The position numbers and the translations under genes were made by a program. Shown here piece by piece: positions 17,278 to 25,866 of a DNA stretch of 64,000 bases (position 1 is its first letter; every line of letters starts with the position of its first letter). The DNA is from Weissella confusa (GTDB taxonomy: Bacteria; Bacillota; Bacilli; Lactobacillales; Lactobacillaceae), in contig CP168942.1 of the NCBI GenBank assembly GCA_041871065.1, forward strand, positions 808,501 through 872,500, in the 5' to 3' direction. The notes beneath the pieces were generated by a model. The model saw only the letters and a list, made by a program, of their open reading frames with translations. It was not told where the DNA came from and did not search any database.

Positions 17278-18198
17278 ATGAACGAAGAACGCAACAGCGT
17301 CATCGGACAAGAGCTACAAAAGGCTCGTCTTGATAAGGGGTTATCCCTTGACGATATTCAACAAACGACAAAGATTCAAAAGCGCTACCTAGCTGCGATT
17401 GAAAATGGCCAATTTGATCAATTGCCAGGGGCATTTTATGAACGTGCATTCGTGCGTCAATATGCTGCTGCGGTTGGTCTTGATGTTGCTGATTTTATGC
17501 AAAATCACGATATCACCACGGAACAAGTTGAACCTGATTTGAGCGGTGCGCGCGTTGATGCAGATAACGTTACGCGTGCGGGGATGCACAAGGTTGAAGA
17601 AACGGCTGCTGATAAGACGCGCCAAATGATGCCAAAGATTTTGATTGGTGTGGCTGTTATCGCCATCATCGCCGTTATCTGGGCTGTTGTTGCCTCATTT
17701 GCTGGTTCAGCAAAGCAACACAGCAAGAACGAGTCATCTGTTTCAGTGACAACTTCAAAGGTATCATCTGTTGCATCATCTTCAGAATCAAAGTCAACGA
17801 CTGACGAATCAAAGAAGTCATCTTCTAAGAAGGAATCTTCAAAGAAGGAGTCATCAGAGAAGAAGGATGACAAGGTTGACCTTGGTGCTGGTACGGCAGC
17901 TGGTAACACAGTAACGTACGCTGCTGTTAAGGCGCCAGCCGACAAGGAAATGACGTTGAACTTGAAGTCAACTGGTGCGTCATGGATCCAAGTTAAGGAT
18001 GCAGCCGGCACTGTTTTGTGGAACGGTACGTTGCAAGCTAACGGTAACCAAGACGTTAAGATTCCTGCTACGGTAACTGGTGTCAGTGTTTCAATCGGTA
18101 ACGCAACGGTTACGACGATGTCATTGGACGGTTCAGAAGTTAACTTGATGAACAACAATGCCATCGTTTGGAACGCCAACATGACGTTCCAACGCTAA
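17278..18198 (+). CDS. rodZ: RodZ-like helix-turn-helix membrane protein (YmfM-like)
   Basis: 306 residues. A cytoplasmic Xre-type helix-turn-helix (about 8-75, with the RodZ-like stretch IQKRYLAAIENGQFDQLPG) is followed by one membrane helix (121-142), a long Ser/Lys-rich linker (about 145-200) and a C-terminal extracellular beta domain of DUF4115 type. RodZ proteins connect the MreB cytoskeleton with wall synthesis. The order M16 pair, RodZ-like, pgsA, cinA, recA is conserved in Firmicutes. The low-complexity linker makes the opposite strand look open, but that has no coding support. Confidence 0.88.
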   Translation: MNEERNSVIGQELQKARLDKGLSLDDIQQTTKIQKRYLAAIENGQFDQLPGAFYERAFVRQYAAAVGLDVADFMQNHDITTEQVEPDLSGARVDADNVTRAGMHKVEETAADKTRQMMPKILIGVAVIAIIAVIWAVVASFAGSAKQHSKNESSVSVTTSKVSSVASSSESKSTTDESKKSSSKKESSKKESSEKKDDKVDLGAGTAAGNTVTYAAVKAPADKEMTLNLKSTGASWIQVKDAAGTVLWNGTLQANGNQDVKIPATVTGVSVSIGNATVTTMSLDGSEVNLMNNNAIVWNANMTFQR

Positions 18199-18219
18199 AC
18201 TTAGTGGGGTGGATAAAAA

Positions 18220-18804
18220 ATGAATTTGCCTAATAAGTTGACGGTCTTCCGTATGATTTTGATCCCTGTATTCATGTTGGTACTTGCTTTGCCACTTGAT
18301 TGGGGAACGTTGCAAGTGGCTGGAGCAGTTTTGCCAGTCACACACCTAGTGGCAGCAATTATCTTTATTGTTGCTTCGTTGACGGACCTTGCAGACGGAA
18401 AAATCGCGCGCAAGTACAAGTTGGTAACGAACTTTGGAAAGTTTGCTGATCCATTGGCCGACAAGTTGTTGGTTATGACGGCATTGATTTTCTTTGTCCA
18501 ATTCGGTTGGGTGCCAGCTTGGATGGTTGCAATCATCGTTATTCGTGAGTTGGCCATCACTGGTTTGCGCACATTGATCGTTGAAAACAATGGTAAGGTG
18601 TTGGCAGCAGCGATGCCTGGTAAGATTAAGACAGCTTCACAAATGGTTGCTATCTCATTCTTCTTGCTTCACGACATTGTCTTTGCAATGTTCAACATCC
18701 CATTTGCGATGATTATGATTTGGATTGCCTTGCTTGCAACAATCTACTCAGGAATTGATTATTTCTACAAGAACCGCGAAGTTTTCTCTGACGGTTTCAA
18801 GTAA
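18220..18804 (+). CDS. pgsA: CDP-diacylglycerol-glycerol-3-phosphate 3-phosphatidyltransferase
   Basis: Membrane enzyme of 194 residues that makes phosphatidylglycerol phosphate, the committed step to phosphatidylglycerol and hence lipoteichoic acid. The CDP-alcohol phosphotransferase signature D-G-x2-A-R-x8-G-x3-D-x3-D is complete (D59, G60, A63, R64, G73, D77, D81). About five membrane helices are seen. It is 21 nt behind the RodZ-like gene and probably in the same operon. Confidence 0.95.
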   Translation: MNLPNKLTVFRMILIPVFMLVLALPLDWGTLQVAGAVLPVTHLVAAIIFIVASLTDLADGKIARKYKLVTNFGKFADPLADKLLVMTALIFFVQFGWVPAWMVAIIVIRELAITGLRTLIVENNGKVLAAAMPGKIKTASQMVAISFFLLHDIVFAMFNIPFAMIMIWIALLATIYSGIDYFYKNREVFSDGFK

Positions 18805-18816
18805 TTAACTGAATGG

Positions 18817-18856
18817 AGAGGTAGTTTGACACTCATTGTGTTGGACTACCTCTTTT
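18817..18856 (+). terminator. Terminator after pgsA
   Basis: AGAGGTAGT (18817-18825) with ACTACCTCT (18845-18853) and TTT. Confidence 0.85.
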
Positions 18857-18930
18857 GTTATACAATTAAATCAAACAAAAATTGGAAAAATTAGCGATTA
18901 CTGCGTCTTTATTACTGAAAGGGGTGCAGA

Positions 18931-19407
18931 ATGAAAAATATTGAAGTTGGCCAAGCCTTAATTGCACGGCACGAAAGTATCACATCCGCCGAGTCTCTGA
19001 CGGCTGGGTTGTTTGTCAGTACGTTAGCTGAGGTGCCGGGCATTTCAGCTGTGTTGCCAGGGGCATTCGTGACCTATGCAGCATCAGCAAAGACCCAATT
19101 GGTTGGGGTGCCGGCTGAGTTGATTGATAAAGTGGGCGTCGTTTCAGCCGAAGTCGCCGAAAGTATGGCAAGTGGGGCAAAACGTGAATTGAATACGGCA
19201 TGGGGCGTTAGTTTTACTGGTGTGGCTGGACCCGATGCGTTGGAAGGACACCCAGCTGGTACAGTGTTTATCGGCGTTGCAGCGCCAGATGGGACAGTAG
19301 TAGCAACAAAGTTTAAGTTTGATGGTGATCGTCAGCAAGTTCGCGACCAATCGGTTGTAGCTGCGTTTGACTTATTGGCAGACAAAATCAAACAAATCGC
19401 GAATTAA
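18931..19407 (+). CDS. cinA: CinA C-terminal domain protein, nicotinamide-nucleotide amidase (PncC)
   Basis: 158 residues that match only the C-terminal (PncC amidase) domain of CinA: SAESLTAGLF near the start, the GAFVTYAASAK segment and the GVAGPDALEGHPAGTV loop. The N-terminal molybdopterin-binding-like domain of full CinA (about 410 residues in Bacillus) is absent, and the own start with AAAGGGG ahead suggests a genuine stand-alone form rather than a truncation. PncC deamidates NMN in pyridine nucleotide salvage. It sits before recA, as cinA does in many Firmicutes. Confidence 0.9.
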   Translation: MKNIEVGQALIARHESITSAESLTAGLFVSTLAEVPGISAVLPGAFVTYAASAKTQLVGVPAELIDKVGVVSAEVAESMASGAKRELNTAWGVSFTGVAGPDALEGHPAGTVFIGVAAPDGTVVATKFKFDGDRQQVRDQSVVAAFDLLADKIKQIAN

Positions 19408-19431
19408 CACGAAAAAGAATTGAATTATAAA

Positions 19432-19459
19432 TTGAATTAGGTTACACTAGGTGTATATT
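19432..19459 (+). promoter_or_regulatory. Predicted recA promoter
   Basis: TTGAAT (19432-19437), a 16-nt spacer and TATATT (19454-19459), 32 nt before the recA ATG. No Bacillus-type LexA box (CGAACnnnnGTTCG) is visible near it. Confidence 0.6.
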
Positions 19460-19491
19460 AAGTTTAAGTTAACAAGTGGAGGCCGATAAAA

Positions 19492-20637
19492 ATGGCATCA
19501 GGAAAGAACATTAACCCAAATAAGAAGCTTGAAGGAAAGATTGCGGACCCAAAGGAGCGTCAAGCTGCGTTGAACGAAGCCTTGAAGAAGATTGAAAAGT
19601 CTTTTGGTAAGGGTTCAGTTATGAAGCTTGGTGATAGCCAATTCACGAAGGTACAATCAACGTCAACGGGATCATTGAAGTTGGACGTAGCCCTTGGAAT
19701 TGGTGGTTACCCTAAGGGACGTATCATCGAAATCTACGGACCTGAATCATCAGGTAAGACGACGTTGGCTTTGCACGCGGTTGCTGAAGCGCAACGTAAC
19801 GGCGGAATCGTCGCATATATTGACGCGGAAAATGCCATGGACGTTGAATACGCCAAGGCATTGGGTGTTGACGTTGACGAGCTTTTGCTATCACAACCAG
19901 ATACTGGTGAACAAGGATTGGCCATTGCGGACGCTTTGATTACATCAGGTGCCATCGACATGGTTGTTGTCGACTCAGTTGCCGCTTTGACGCCTAAGGC
20001 CGAAATCGACGGTGAAATTGGTGACTCAACAGTTGGTTTGCAAGCCCGTATGATGTCACAAGCTTTGCGTAAGATGTCAGGTGCCATCTTGAAGACTGGT
20101 ACGACGGCTATCTTTATCAACCAATTGCGTGAAAAGATTGGTATCATGTTTGGTAACCCAGAAACGACACCTGGTGGACGTGCTTTGAAGTTCTACTCAT
20201 CAGTACGTTTGGACGTTCGTCGTAAGGGTGGTATCGATGCTACCAAGGCTGACGGTGACGATGTGAAGTCAGTTGGTAACGTTACCCGTATCAAGGTTGT
20301 AAAGAACAAGGTTGCGGCACCATTCCGTGAAGTGGAAGTTGAAATCTTGTTTGGTAAGGGTATCTCAAAGACTGGTGAAATGATCGACTTGGCTGCTGAT
20401 AAGGATATTATCGTGAAGTCAGGATCATGGTTCTCATACAACGGTGAGAAGATTGGTCAAGGAAAGGTCAACGTTATTCGTTGGTTGGAAGACCCAGAAC
20501 ACAAGGATATTTACGATGATATCTACGCACAAGTTCGCGAAGCATACATCGGAAGCCACGATGGATCGGACGACGCTGCTGAAGATAACTCAGCAGATGA
20601 CGTAGAAGACATCGAATTGGCAATCGAAGAAGATTAA
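19492..20637 (+). CDS. recA: Recombinase RecA
   Basis: 381 residues. Walker [10 protein letters not shown], the loop L2 region with [22 protein letters not shown], and the acidic C-terminal tail of about 35 residues are all typical. It has an N-terminal extension of about 25 residues rich in Lys and Asn compared with E. coli RecA. It forms filaments on single-stranded DNA for recombination and SOS control. AGTGGAGG precedes the ATG. Codon bias indicates high expression. Confidence 0.98.
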   Translation: MASGKNINPNKKLEGKIADPKERQAALNEALKKIEKSFGKGSVMKLGDSQFTKVQSTSTGSLKLDVALGIGGYPKGRIIEIYGPESSGKTTLALHAVAEAQRNGGIVAYIDAENAMDVEYAKALGVDVDELLLSQPDTGEQGLAIADALITSGAIDMVVVDSVAALTPKAEIDGEIGDSTVGLQARMMSQALRKMSGAILKTGTTAIFINQLREKIGIMFGNPETTPGGRALKFYSSVRLDVRRKGGIDATKADGDDVKSVGNVTRIKVVKNKVAAPFREVEVEILFGKGISKTGEMIDLAADKDIIVKSGSWFSYNGEKIGQGKVNVIRWLEDPEHKDIYDDIYAQVREAYIGSHDGSDDAAEDNSADDVEDIELAIEED

Positions 20638-20650
20638 TAATTAAAAACAA

Positions 20651-20687
20651 ACGGCAAAGCCTCCACAATGGGGACTTTGCCGTTTTG
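20651..20687 (+). terminator. Terminator after recA
   Basis: ACGGCAAAG (20651-20659) with CTTTGCCGT (20675-20683), followed by TTTT. Confidence 0.87.
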
Positions 20688-20876
20688 AGTATCCACTGAA
20701 TTTATGCGAAAAATCATATCCAAAGGGCGTCTGAAAAATTAGATTGAAGATGTCTATTTTCTGACGCAAATTTGGATACCTTATTTTCGCCATTAGATTT
20801 CGGTTGTTCTATACTAATCATGTAATAAAAAAGAAATAAAAAAAGCGCTACGTATGAGTAGTTGGAGGTGTTTATC

Positions 20877-21131
20877 ATGGCATACACAAAGCAAGAAGTT
20901 CAAGATTGGGCAAAGAAGTTGGATTTGAACACTTGGGGACCAACTGAGGTTTATTGGTCTGAGAGTTTCCACCGTGTTCATGTCATTGCAGCTGATATGG
21001 AAAGTGCAGCAGTTACCGAAAAGATTAAGGCAGCTGTCGAAGCAGAAATCGCAGCCGGCGCTACTGACGAAACAGACGCACGCGACTTCTTGGAGCACTT
21101 GATCGTTACTGATTACGCCCAAGAAGATTAA
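20877..21131 (+). CDS. Small acidic protein, unknown function
   Basis: 84 residues, acidic and helix-rich, Trp-containing at the N-terminus (DWAKKLDLNTWG), no membrane segment or signal peptide. ATG 20877 is preceded by GGAGG (20864-20868) at ideal spacing; an in-frame TTG just upstream overlaps that site and is not used here. Codon use is the high-expression type. It is a single-gene transcript closed by a terminator. I do not recognise the family. Confidence 0.72.
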   Translation: MAYTKQEVQDWAKKLDLNTWGPTEVYWSESFHRVHVIAADMESAAVTEKIKAAVEAEIAAGATDETDARDFLEHLIVTDYAQED

Positions 21132-21148
21132 TATTAACGATAATTCTA

Positions 21149-21189
21149 AATTGCTTGTCTAACAGAAATGTAAGGCAAGCAATTTTTAT
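21149..21189 (+). terminator. Terminator after the small acidic protein gene
   Basis: AATTGCTTG (21149-21157) with CAAGCAATT (21176-21184) and a T-rich tail. Confidence 0.83.
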
Positions 21190-21197
21190 TTATAGAT

Positions 21198-21221
21198 GTT
21201 TCTACTATATATAGTGGAAAC
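21198..21221 (+). promoter_or_regulatory. 24-bp near-perfect palindrome upstream of helD
   Basis: GTTTCTACTAT and ATAGTGGAAAC are complementary except for one position, with a 2-nt centre. It lies about 140 nt before helD. It looks like a repressor operator; the regulator and target promoter are unknown. Confidence 0.45.
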
Positions 21222-21359
21222 CTTTATCTATGACTATCGAACTAACATAGAATATCTCGGTTGCTGGCCACACAGCACACACTAGTTAAAAACACTCTGG
21301 TAAATAACCTTAAAGTGTAGTACCATGGAATCACTAATTTTAGCTGGAGGGGACCCAGT

Positions 21360-23642
21360 ATGGAACCATACGAAGCCGAGCAACAACGCTTGGATGTGGT
21401 CTTGGAAAAGATTCAAGACGCAAAGGTAAAAAATGATTTAGATCGACAAAATAACGAGCAAAAGCAGGCTGATGTTGAAGCTGGATGGAACGACGTCCGC
21501 TTCAAGTCATCTACTTACGGTAGCTTGTTCGAAACAGCCATGTCTGTTCGCCAACAACAACAAATGTTGCAAGAACGCGAATTGGCCATGAACTCTGTTG
21601 AACACCAAGCCGTGGTATTGGACCGCTTGCAAGCTCGTCCATACTTTGCCCGTATTGATGTGCAAGAAAACGGTTCTGAAACGGTTGAGCCAATTTATAT
21701 TGGTTTGGCATCATTCTCAGATTCACCTGACAATTTCTTGATTTACGACTGGCGTGCACCAATTTCTTCTATTTACTATGATGCTGGTTTGGGTCAAGTG
21801 ACTTATGAGACACCAGATGGTAAGCAAGAAGCAACGGTCCACTTGAAGCGTCAATTCCAAATTGAAGACGGTAAGATTGTAACCATCTTTGATACGGACG
21901 AAGCTGTTGGGGATCAAATGTTGTTGAACGCCGTTTCTGGTGAGTCAACAACTAAGATGAAGTCAATCGTTACGACGATTCAAAAGGAACAAAACAAGAT
22001 TATCCGTAACACGGCAGCTGATTTGTTGTTCGTGCAAGGAGCAGCTGGTTCTGGTAAGACGTCTGCCGTGCTACAACGTGTGGCTTACTTGCTATACCGT
22101 TACCGTGGTCACTTGACGTCTGGTCAAGTGGTGATGTTCTCACCAAACCAATTGTTCAACGACTATATTGACCAAGTGCTGCCTGAATTGGGTGAGCAAA
22201 ACATGGTGCAAATGACGTACTACCAATATGCATCACGTCGTTTGCCTAAGTTGCAACTTGAGACGCTACAAGAGCGTTTCGAAGCGCAACCAGAAGGTGC
22301 TCAAAAGGCCATCATCGACATGAAGGGTACGAGTGACTACTTCAACGTGATGAACGCATACGCCGATGGCTTGAACAAGGCTGATATTAAGGTGCGCCCA
22401 ATTAAGTTCCGTGGCCAAGAAATTATTTCAAAGGCTAAGATTGAAGAGATTTACTACTCATTCAACGAGAACTATAAGTTGGGTAACCGTCTCCAAGCAA
22501 CCAAGGAACGTTTGATGAAGATGTTGCAAGGTCGTATTGGGACGGAAATGCAAGCTGATTGGGTTGAAGCTGAAATCCAAAACTTGACGAAGGAACAATA
22601 TGACTCAATGTTGGGGGACAACCCACGTGAGTTTAAGTCTGATGAAGAAGAGACGAAGTTCTTGGCCAAGATTATTGTGACGAACGCTTTGGCACCAATT
22701 GCAAAGGGTGTTAACCGTAACCGATTCATTAACATAAACAACCAATTCATTCACTTCTTGCGTACAGTGCCTAAGTTGATGGATTTGTCTGCATATGGCA
22801 TCACGCTAGAAGATTGGACAAAGTCTGTTGAGAACACAATCAACAAGATGAAGAATGGTGAATTGCCAATGGCCGACATGACGCCATTCATGTTGTTGTT
22901 CGATTTGATTAAGGGTAGCCGTGGTGAGCGTGATATCCGTTTTGTCTTCATTGATGAAATCCAAGATTACACGCCATTCCAATTGGCCTTTTTGAAGTTC
23001 AGCTTCCCACGTGCACGCTTTACGATGTTGGGTGACTTGAACCAAGCCATCTTTACAAAGGAAAATGCCGTTAGTTTGCAAGAGGAGTTGTCACACTTAT
23101 TTGATCCAGAGAAGTCTGAATATGTGCAATTGACGCAAACATATCGTTCAACGCAACAAATTACAGACTACTCAAAGGCTATTTTGATTAACGGTGCGCA
23201 AATTGATGCCTTCGAACGTGAAGGTGACAAGCCACTGGTTAAGGTATTGCCAGATCAAGACGCGATGATTGCGGCGACATTGTCACAATTGGCAGCTAAT
23301 GATGCAGCTGAAGAAACAACCGCAATCATTACGAAGACGTTGGCCGACGCAGAAGTTGCTTATGCAGCCTTGCGTGACCAAGCTGATGTCACAATCATTC
23401 GTACTGAAAACCAACGTTTGGTACCAGGAACTATCATTGTGCCTGCCTACTTGGCCAAGGGACTAGAATTTGATGCTGTTATTATGTGGGATGCCTCAGA
23501 AGGTGTTTACCACGGTGATGACGAGCGTCAACTGGTTTACACAATTGCATCACGTGCTATGCACCAATTGACGGTTCTTGCGATTAACAAGCTAACGCCA
23601 TTGTTGGCAAACGTGGATTCACAACTATACGAAATGGGGTAA
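21360..23642 (+). CDS. helD: HelD-like UvrD/Rep-family ATPase
   Basis: 760 residues. N-terminal coiled coil (about 1-80), the HelD-typical YDWRAPISS segment (about 129-137), Walker A GAAGSGKT (227-234), Walker B-like FIDEIQDYT, motif GDLNQAIF and a C-terminal helicase half ending in SRAMHQLTVL. Gram-positive HelD binds RNA polymerase and frees it from stalled complexes, so a role in recycling RNA polymerase rather than DNA unwinding is likely. GGAGGGG (21346-21352) precedes the ATG. Only 6 nt separate it from coaA, so the two probably form one transcript. Confidence 0.9.
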   Translation: MEPYEAEQQRLDVVLEKIQDAKVKNDLDRQNNEQKQADVEAGWNDVRFKSSTYGSLFETAMSVRQQQQMLQERELAMNSVEHQAVVLDRLQARPYFARIDVQENGSETVEPIYIGLASFSDSPDNFLIYDWRAPISSIYYDAGLGQVTYETPDGKQEATVHLKRQFQIEDGKIVTIFDTDEAVGDQMLLNAVSGESTTKMKSIVTTIQKEQNKIIRNTAADLLFVQGAAGSGKTSAVLQRVAYLLYRYRGHLTSGQVVMFSPNQLFNDYIDQVLPELGEQNMVQMTYYQYASRRLPKLQLETLQERFEAQPEGAQKAIIDMKGTSDYFNVMNAYADGLNKADIKVRPIKFRGQEIISKAKIEEIYYSFNENYKLGNRLQATKERLMKMLQGRIGTEMQADWVEAEIQNLTKEQYDSMLGDNPREFKSDEEETKFLAKIIVTNALAPIAKGVNRNRFININNQFIHFLRTVPKLMDLSAYGITLEDWTKSVENTINKMKNGELPMADMTPFMLLFDLIKGSRGERDIRFVFIDEIQDYTPFQLAFLKFSFPRARFTMLGDLNQAIFTKENAVSLQEELSHLFDPEKSEYVQLTQTYRSTQQITDYSKAILINGAQIDAFEREGDKPLVKVLPDQDAMIAATLSQLAANDAAEETTAIITKTLADAEVAYAALRDQADVTIIRTENQRLVPGTIIVPAYLAKGLEFDAVIMWDASEGVYHGDDERQLVYTIASRAMHQLTVLAINKLTPLLANVDSQLYEMG

Positions 23643-23648
23643 TTGACT

Positions 23649-24593
23649 ATGAGTCAGGCACCACTTAACTATGCGGTATTTAATCGCGATGATTGGTCAG
23701 TCTTAGTTGAGCCACCTGCAGACCGTGACGTGTCACACGTTACGCCATCTATTTTGGGTGAGATTAAGGCGTTTAATGACCAAATTTCAATGGCCGACGT
23801 TGCAATGTTCTATGATCCATTGGTTCACTACATTAAGCTACGCCACGCGCAATACTTGCGTGACCGTGAAGAACGCCAACGCTTTTTGGGTCGTAACACG
23901 AAGCCAAGTCCATTTGTAATCGGGATTGCCGGTTCTGTGGCAGTTGGTAAGTCAACGACAGCCCGTTTGCTACAATTTATGTTGCAAGCTGAATATGGTG
24001 AAGATAACGTTGCCTTGACGACAACAGATGGTTTCTTGTTGCCCAATGACGAATTGAAGGCGCAAGGTCTCTTTGACCGTAAGGGATTCCCAGAGTCATA
24101 TGACATGCCAGCATTGCTAGAATTCATGAACGCTGTGAAGGATGGTGAAGAGGTGGTTCGCTCACCAAAGTACTCACACGACATTTCTGATGTGTTGGTC
24201 GATGAGTTCGACACATTCGAGCGTCCTGAAATCTTTATTGTTGAAGGAATCAACACCTTGCAGGCGGCGCCAAATTCGCCAGTGTACTTGTCAGACTTTT
24301 TTGACTTGTCAATTTACGTTGACGCCGAGACAGAATTGATTGAACACTGGTACTTGGATCGTTTTGAAGCGTTGTTGCAACAAACAGCTGAGGCCGATGA
24401 TCCAGACAATTTCTTTTACGCTTGGACGCAAGTGCCGCGCGAAACAGCCATTGAAGCTGCGAAGAAAGTGTGGGAAACAGTTAACTTGCCTAACTTGGTT
24501 GACTACATTTTGCCAACGCGCGAACGTGCCGATTTGATTCTCCACAAGACAATTGGGCACGGAATTGACGAAGTTTGGTTACGAAAATTCTAA
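23649..24593 (+). CDS. coaA: Pantothenate kinase type I
   Basis: 314 residues, the usual length of bacterial CoaA. Walker A GSVAVGKS (95-102), the TTDGFLLPN segment for pantothenate/ATP binding, and the KGFPESYD loop are present. It catalyses the first step of coenzyme A synthesis. ATG 23649 follows GGGGTA with normal spacing; an in-frame TTG at 23643 directly abuts the helD stop. Confidence 0.95.
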   Translation: MSQAPLNYAVFNRDDWSVLVEPPADRDVSHVTPSILGEIKAFNDQISMADVAMFYDPLVHYIKLRHAQYLRDREERQRFLGRNTKPSPFVIGIAGSVAVGKSTTARLLQFMLQAEYGEDNVALTTTDGFLLPNDELKAQGLFDRKGFPESYDMPALLEFMNAVKDGEEVVRSPKYSHDISDVLVDEFDTFERPEIFIVEGINTLQAAPNSPVYLSDFFDLSIYVDAETELIEHWYLDRFEALLQQTAEADDPDNFFYAWTQVPRETAIEAAKKVWETVNLPNLVDYILPTRERADLILHKTIGHGIDEVWLRKF

Positions 24594-24636
24594 AACCATT
24601 ACTTTTCAACGTAACGCTAATATGACAAAAAACGAC

Positions 24637-24674
24637 AAACGCCGAGAAACAACCGTTTCTTGGCGTTTATTTTA
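24637..24674 (+). terminator. Terminator after coaA
   Basis: AAACGCCGAGAAAC with GTTTCTTGGCGTTT (one wobble), loop AACC, followed by ATTTT. Confidence 0.88.
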
Positions 24675-24767
24675 TGAGTTTCGTTACAAATTTCGGGTTA
24701 TTTAACTGGTTAAGCATATTGCCAAGAAACCTTAAATGGTGCGGGTTTACAAGTGTAACAGTCCCTA

Positions 24768-24784
24768 TGTGACGATAATGTAAC
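24768..24784 (+). promoter_or_regulatory. WalR-type box (upstream copy)
   Basis: TGTGAC-GATAA-TGTAAC fits the WalR direct repeat TGTWAH-N5-TGTWAH with one mismatch. A further TGTAAC half-site lies at 24753-24758. Confidence 0.5.
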
Positions 24785-24821
24785 GAATAAAGCGGGTCGT
24801 TCGGCCGGTTTCGACATCAAA

Positions 24822-24838
24822 TGTAATGCTTCTGTAAT
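24822..24838 (+). promoter_or_regulatory. WalR box upstream of the LysM/Apf gene
   Basis: TGTAAT-GCTTC-TGTAAT is a perfect match to the WalR (YycF) consensus with the exact 5-nt spacing. The WalKR two-component system controls wall hydrolases in Firmicutes. Confidence 0.7.
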
Positions 24839-24962
24839 TTTAAGCCTTGTCAGGTTGGTAAACTATGTCTTGTGGTTGAGGCGAGGTAAGCCGCATATAC
24901 AGAAGTGCTTGAGCAATAGTGTTCGCACATGAAAAACAATCCGTAGGAGCGTTATAAAAGAT

Positions 24963-25724
24963 ATGAACAAGATGAAAGAAACAGCATTGACGGTTGCCGG
25001 TTTGGCATCAGTATTGGTAGCAGGACAACAAGTTGTTCACGCCGCATCAACATACACTGTACAAAACGGTGATACTTTGTCAGAATTGGCCGACAAGTTT
25101 AACTTGACGGTTGAGGACTTGGTTAAGACTAACAAGATCTCAGACGCCAACATGATTTTCGTTGACCAACAAATCGAAGTACCAGCTTCAGCAAAAGTTA
25201 ACCAAGCTGACTTGGATTCAGCTGCTGCTTCATCAGCTAACTCAGCTGCTGCCAACGCTGCTTCAGCTGCCGCATCAGAAGCTGCTTCATCAGCTGCCGC
25301 TGCTTCAAGCGTAGCCGCATCAGAAGCCGCTGCCTCAGAGGCTGCCGCTTCATCAGCTGCATCTTCTGCCGCAGCATCATCAGCTGCCGCATCAAAGGCC
25401 GCTGCTTCAGAAGCAGCCGCAGCCGCACAACAAACTGCTACGCCAGTTGCTGTTTCAACGGCAGCCGGATCAGGTTCAGTTTACGACCAATTCATCGCTG
25501 CTGGTGGTACTGCAGCATTGTGGAACGCAATCGTTATGCCTGAATCAGGTGGTAACCCTGACGCCGTTTCACCAAACGGTTACCGTGGCTTGGGTCAAAC
25601 TAAGCAAGCATGGGGAACTGGTTCAGTTGCAACGCAAACTGCTGGTTTGGTTAACTACGCCGTATCACGTTACGGTTCAATCGATGGTGCCATCCAATTC
25701 CGTTTGGCTAACGGTTGGTGGTAA
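24963..25724 (+). CDS. Secreted LysM protein with Apf/lysozyme-like C-terminal domain
   Basis: 253 residues. A signal peptide (about 1-28, cleaved near HAA) and a LysM peptidoglycan-binding domain (about 31-74: YTVQNGDTLSELADKFNLT) are followed by an Ala/Ser-only linker (about 84-160). The C-terminal domain resembles aggregation-promoting factors and resuscitation-type transglycosylases, with the putative catalytic Glu in MPESGGNPDAVSPNG and the Trp pair at the very end. It acts in the wall, probably in glycan turnover or cell separation. WalR boxes upstream support wall-hydrolase regulation. Single-gene transcript. Confidence 0.88.
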   Translation: MNKMKETALTVAGLASVLVAGQQVVHAASTYTVQNGDTLSELADKFNLTVEDLVKTNKISDANMIFVDQQIEVPASAKVNQADLDSAAASSANSAAANAASAAASEAASSAAAASSVAASEAAASEAAASSAASSAAASSAAASKAAASEAAAAAQQTATPVAVSTAAGSGSVYDQFIAAGGTAALWNAIVMPESGGNPDAVSPNGYRGLGQTKQAWGTGSVATQTAGLVNYAVSRYGSIDGAIQFRLANGWW

Positions 25725-25751
25725 GATTTTACCCAATCAAATAGATTATCT

Positions 25752-25787
25752 AAATCGCATCTGGTTTCGACCGGATGCGATTTTTTT
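25752..25787 (+). terminator. Terminator after the LysM/Apf gene
   Basis: AAATCGCATCTGGT with ACCGGATGCGATTT around TTCG, followed by a T-run. Confidence 0.9.
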
Positions 25788-25799
25788 GTATCCTTTAGT

Positions 25800-25840
25800 T
25801 TGAATTATCACAATCTATATGCCATAATCGGCATATAGAT
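25800..25840 (+). promoter_or_regulatory. Promoter and ArsR-type operator of the metal efflux operon
   Basis: TTGAAT (25800-25805), 17-nt spacer, CATAAT (25823-25828). A perfect 11-bp inverted repeat, ATCTATATGCC (25813-25823) and GGCATATAGAT (25830-25840), covers the -10 box. This matches how ArsR/SmtB repressors such as CzrA sit on their promoters, and such a repressor is encoded in the operon. Confidence 0.72.
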
Positions 25841-25866
25841 TTTTTAGGATTACGGGGGAACATGTC

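Larger units (their letters stand above)
24594..24962 (+). other. Gene-free leader region upstream of the LysM/Apf hydrolase gene
   Basis: Holds the coaA terminator (24637-24674), two WalR-type boxes (24768-24838), and a long, partly self-complementary leader before the ribosome binding site TAGGAGC. No open reading frame is supported. A c-di-AMP riboswitch, common ahead of wall hydrolases, was looked for by eye and its conserved motifs were not found. Confidence 0.6.

Noticed and set aside
17505..18182. 225-codon open frame on the minus strand opposite the RodZ-like gene
   Set aside because: It arises from the Ser/Lys-rich linker and codon bias of the plus-strand gene; no ribosome binding site and no recognisable domain.
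24700..24962. c-di-AMP (ydaO/yuaA-type) riboswitch ahead of the LysM/Apf gene
   Set aside because: The position and gene type fit, but the conserved motifs were not found by eye.
25237..25428. Minus-strand frame within the Ala/Ser linker of the LysM/Apf gene, and a similar one in the LysM-CAP gene
   Set aside because: Repetitive GCT/TCA codons give Leu/Arg/Gln-rich nonsense on the other strand; explained by the linker repeats.
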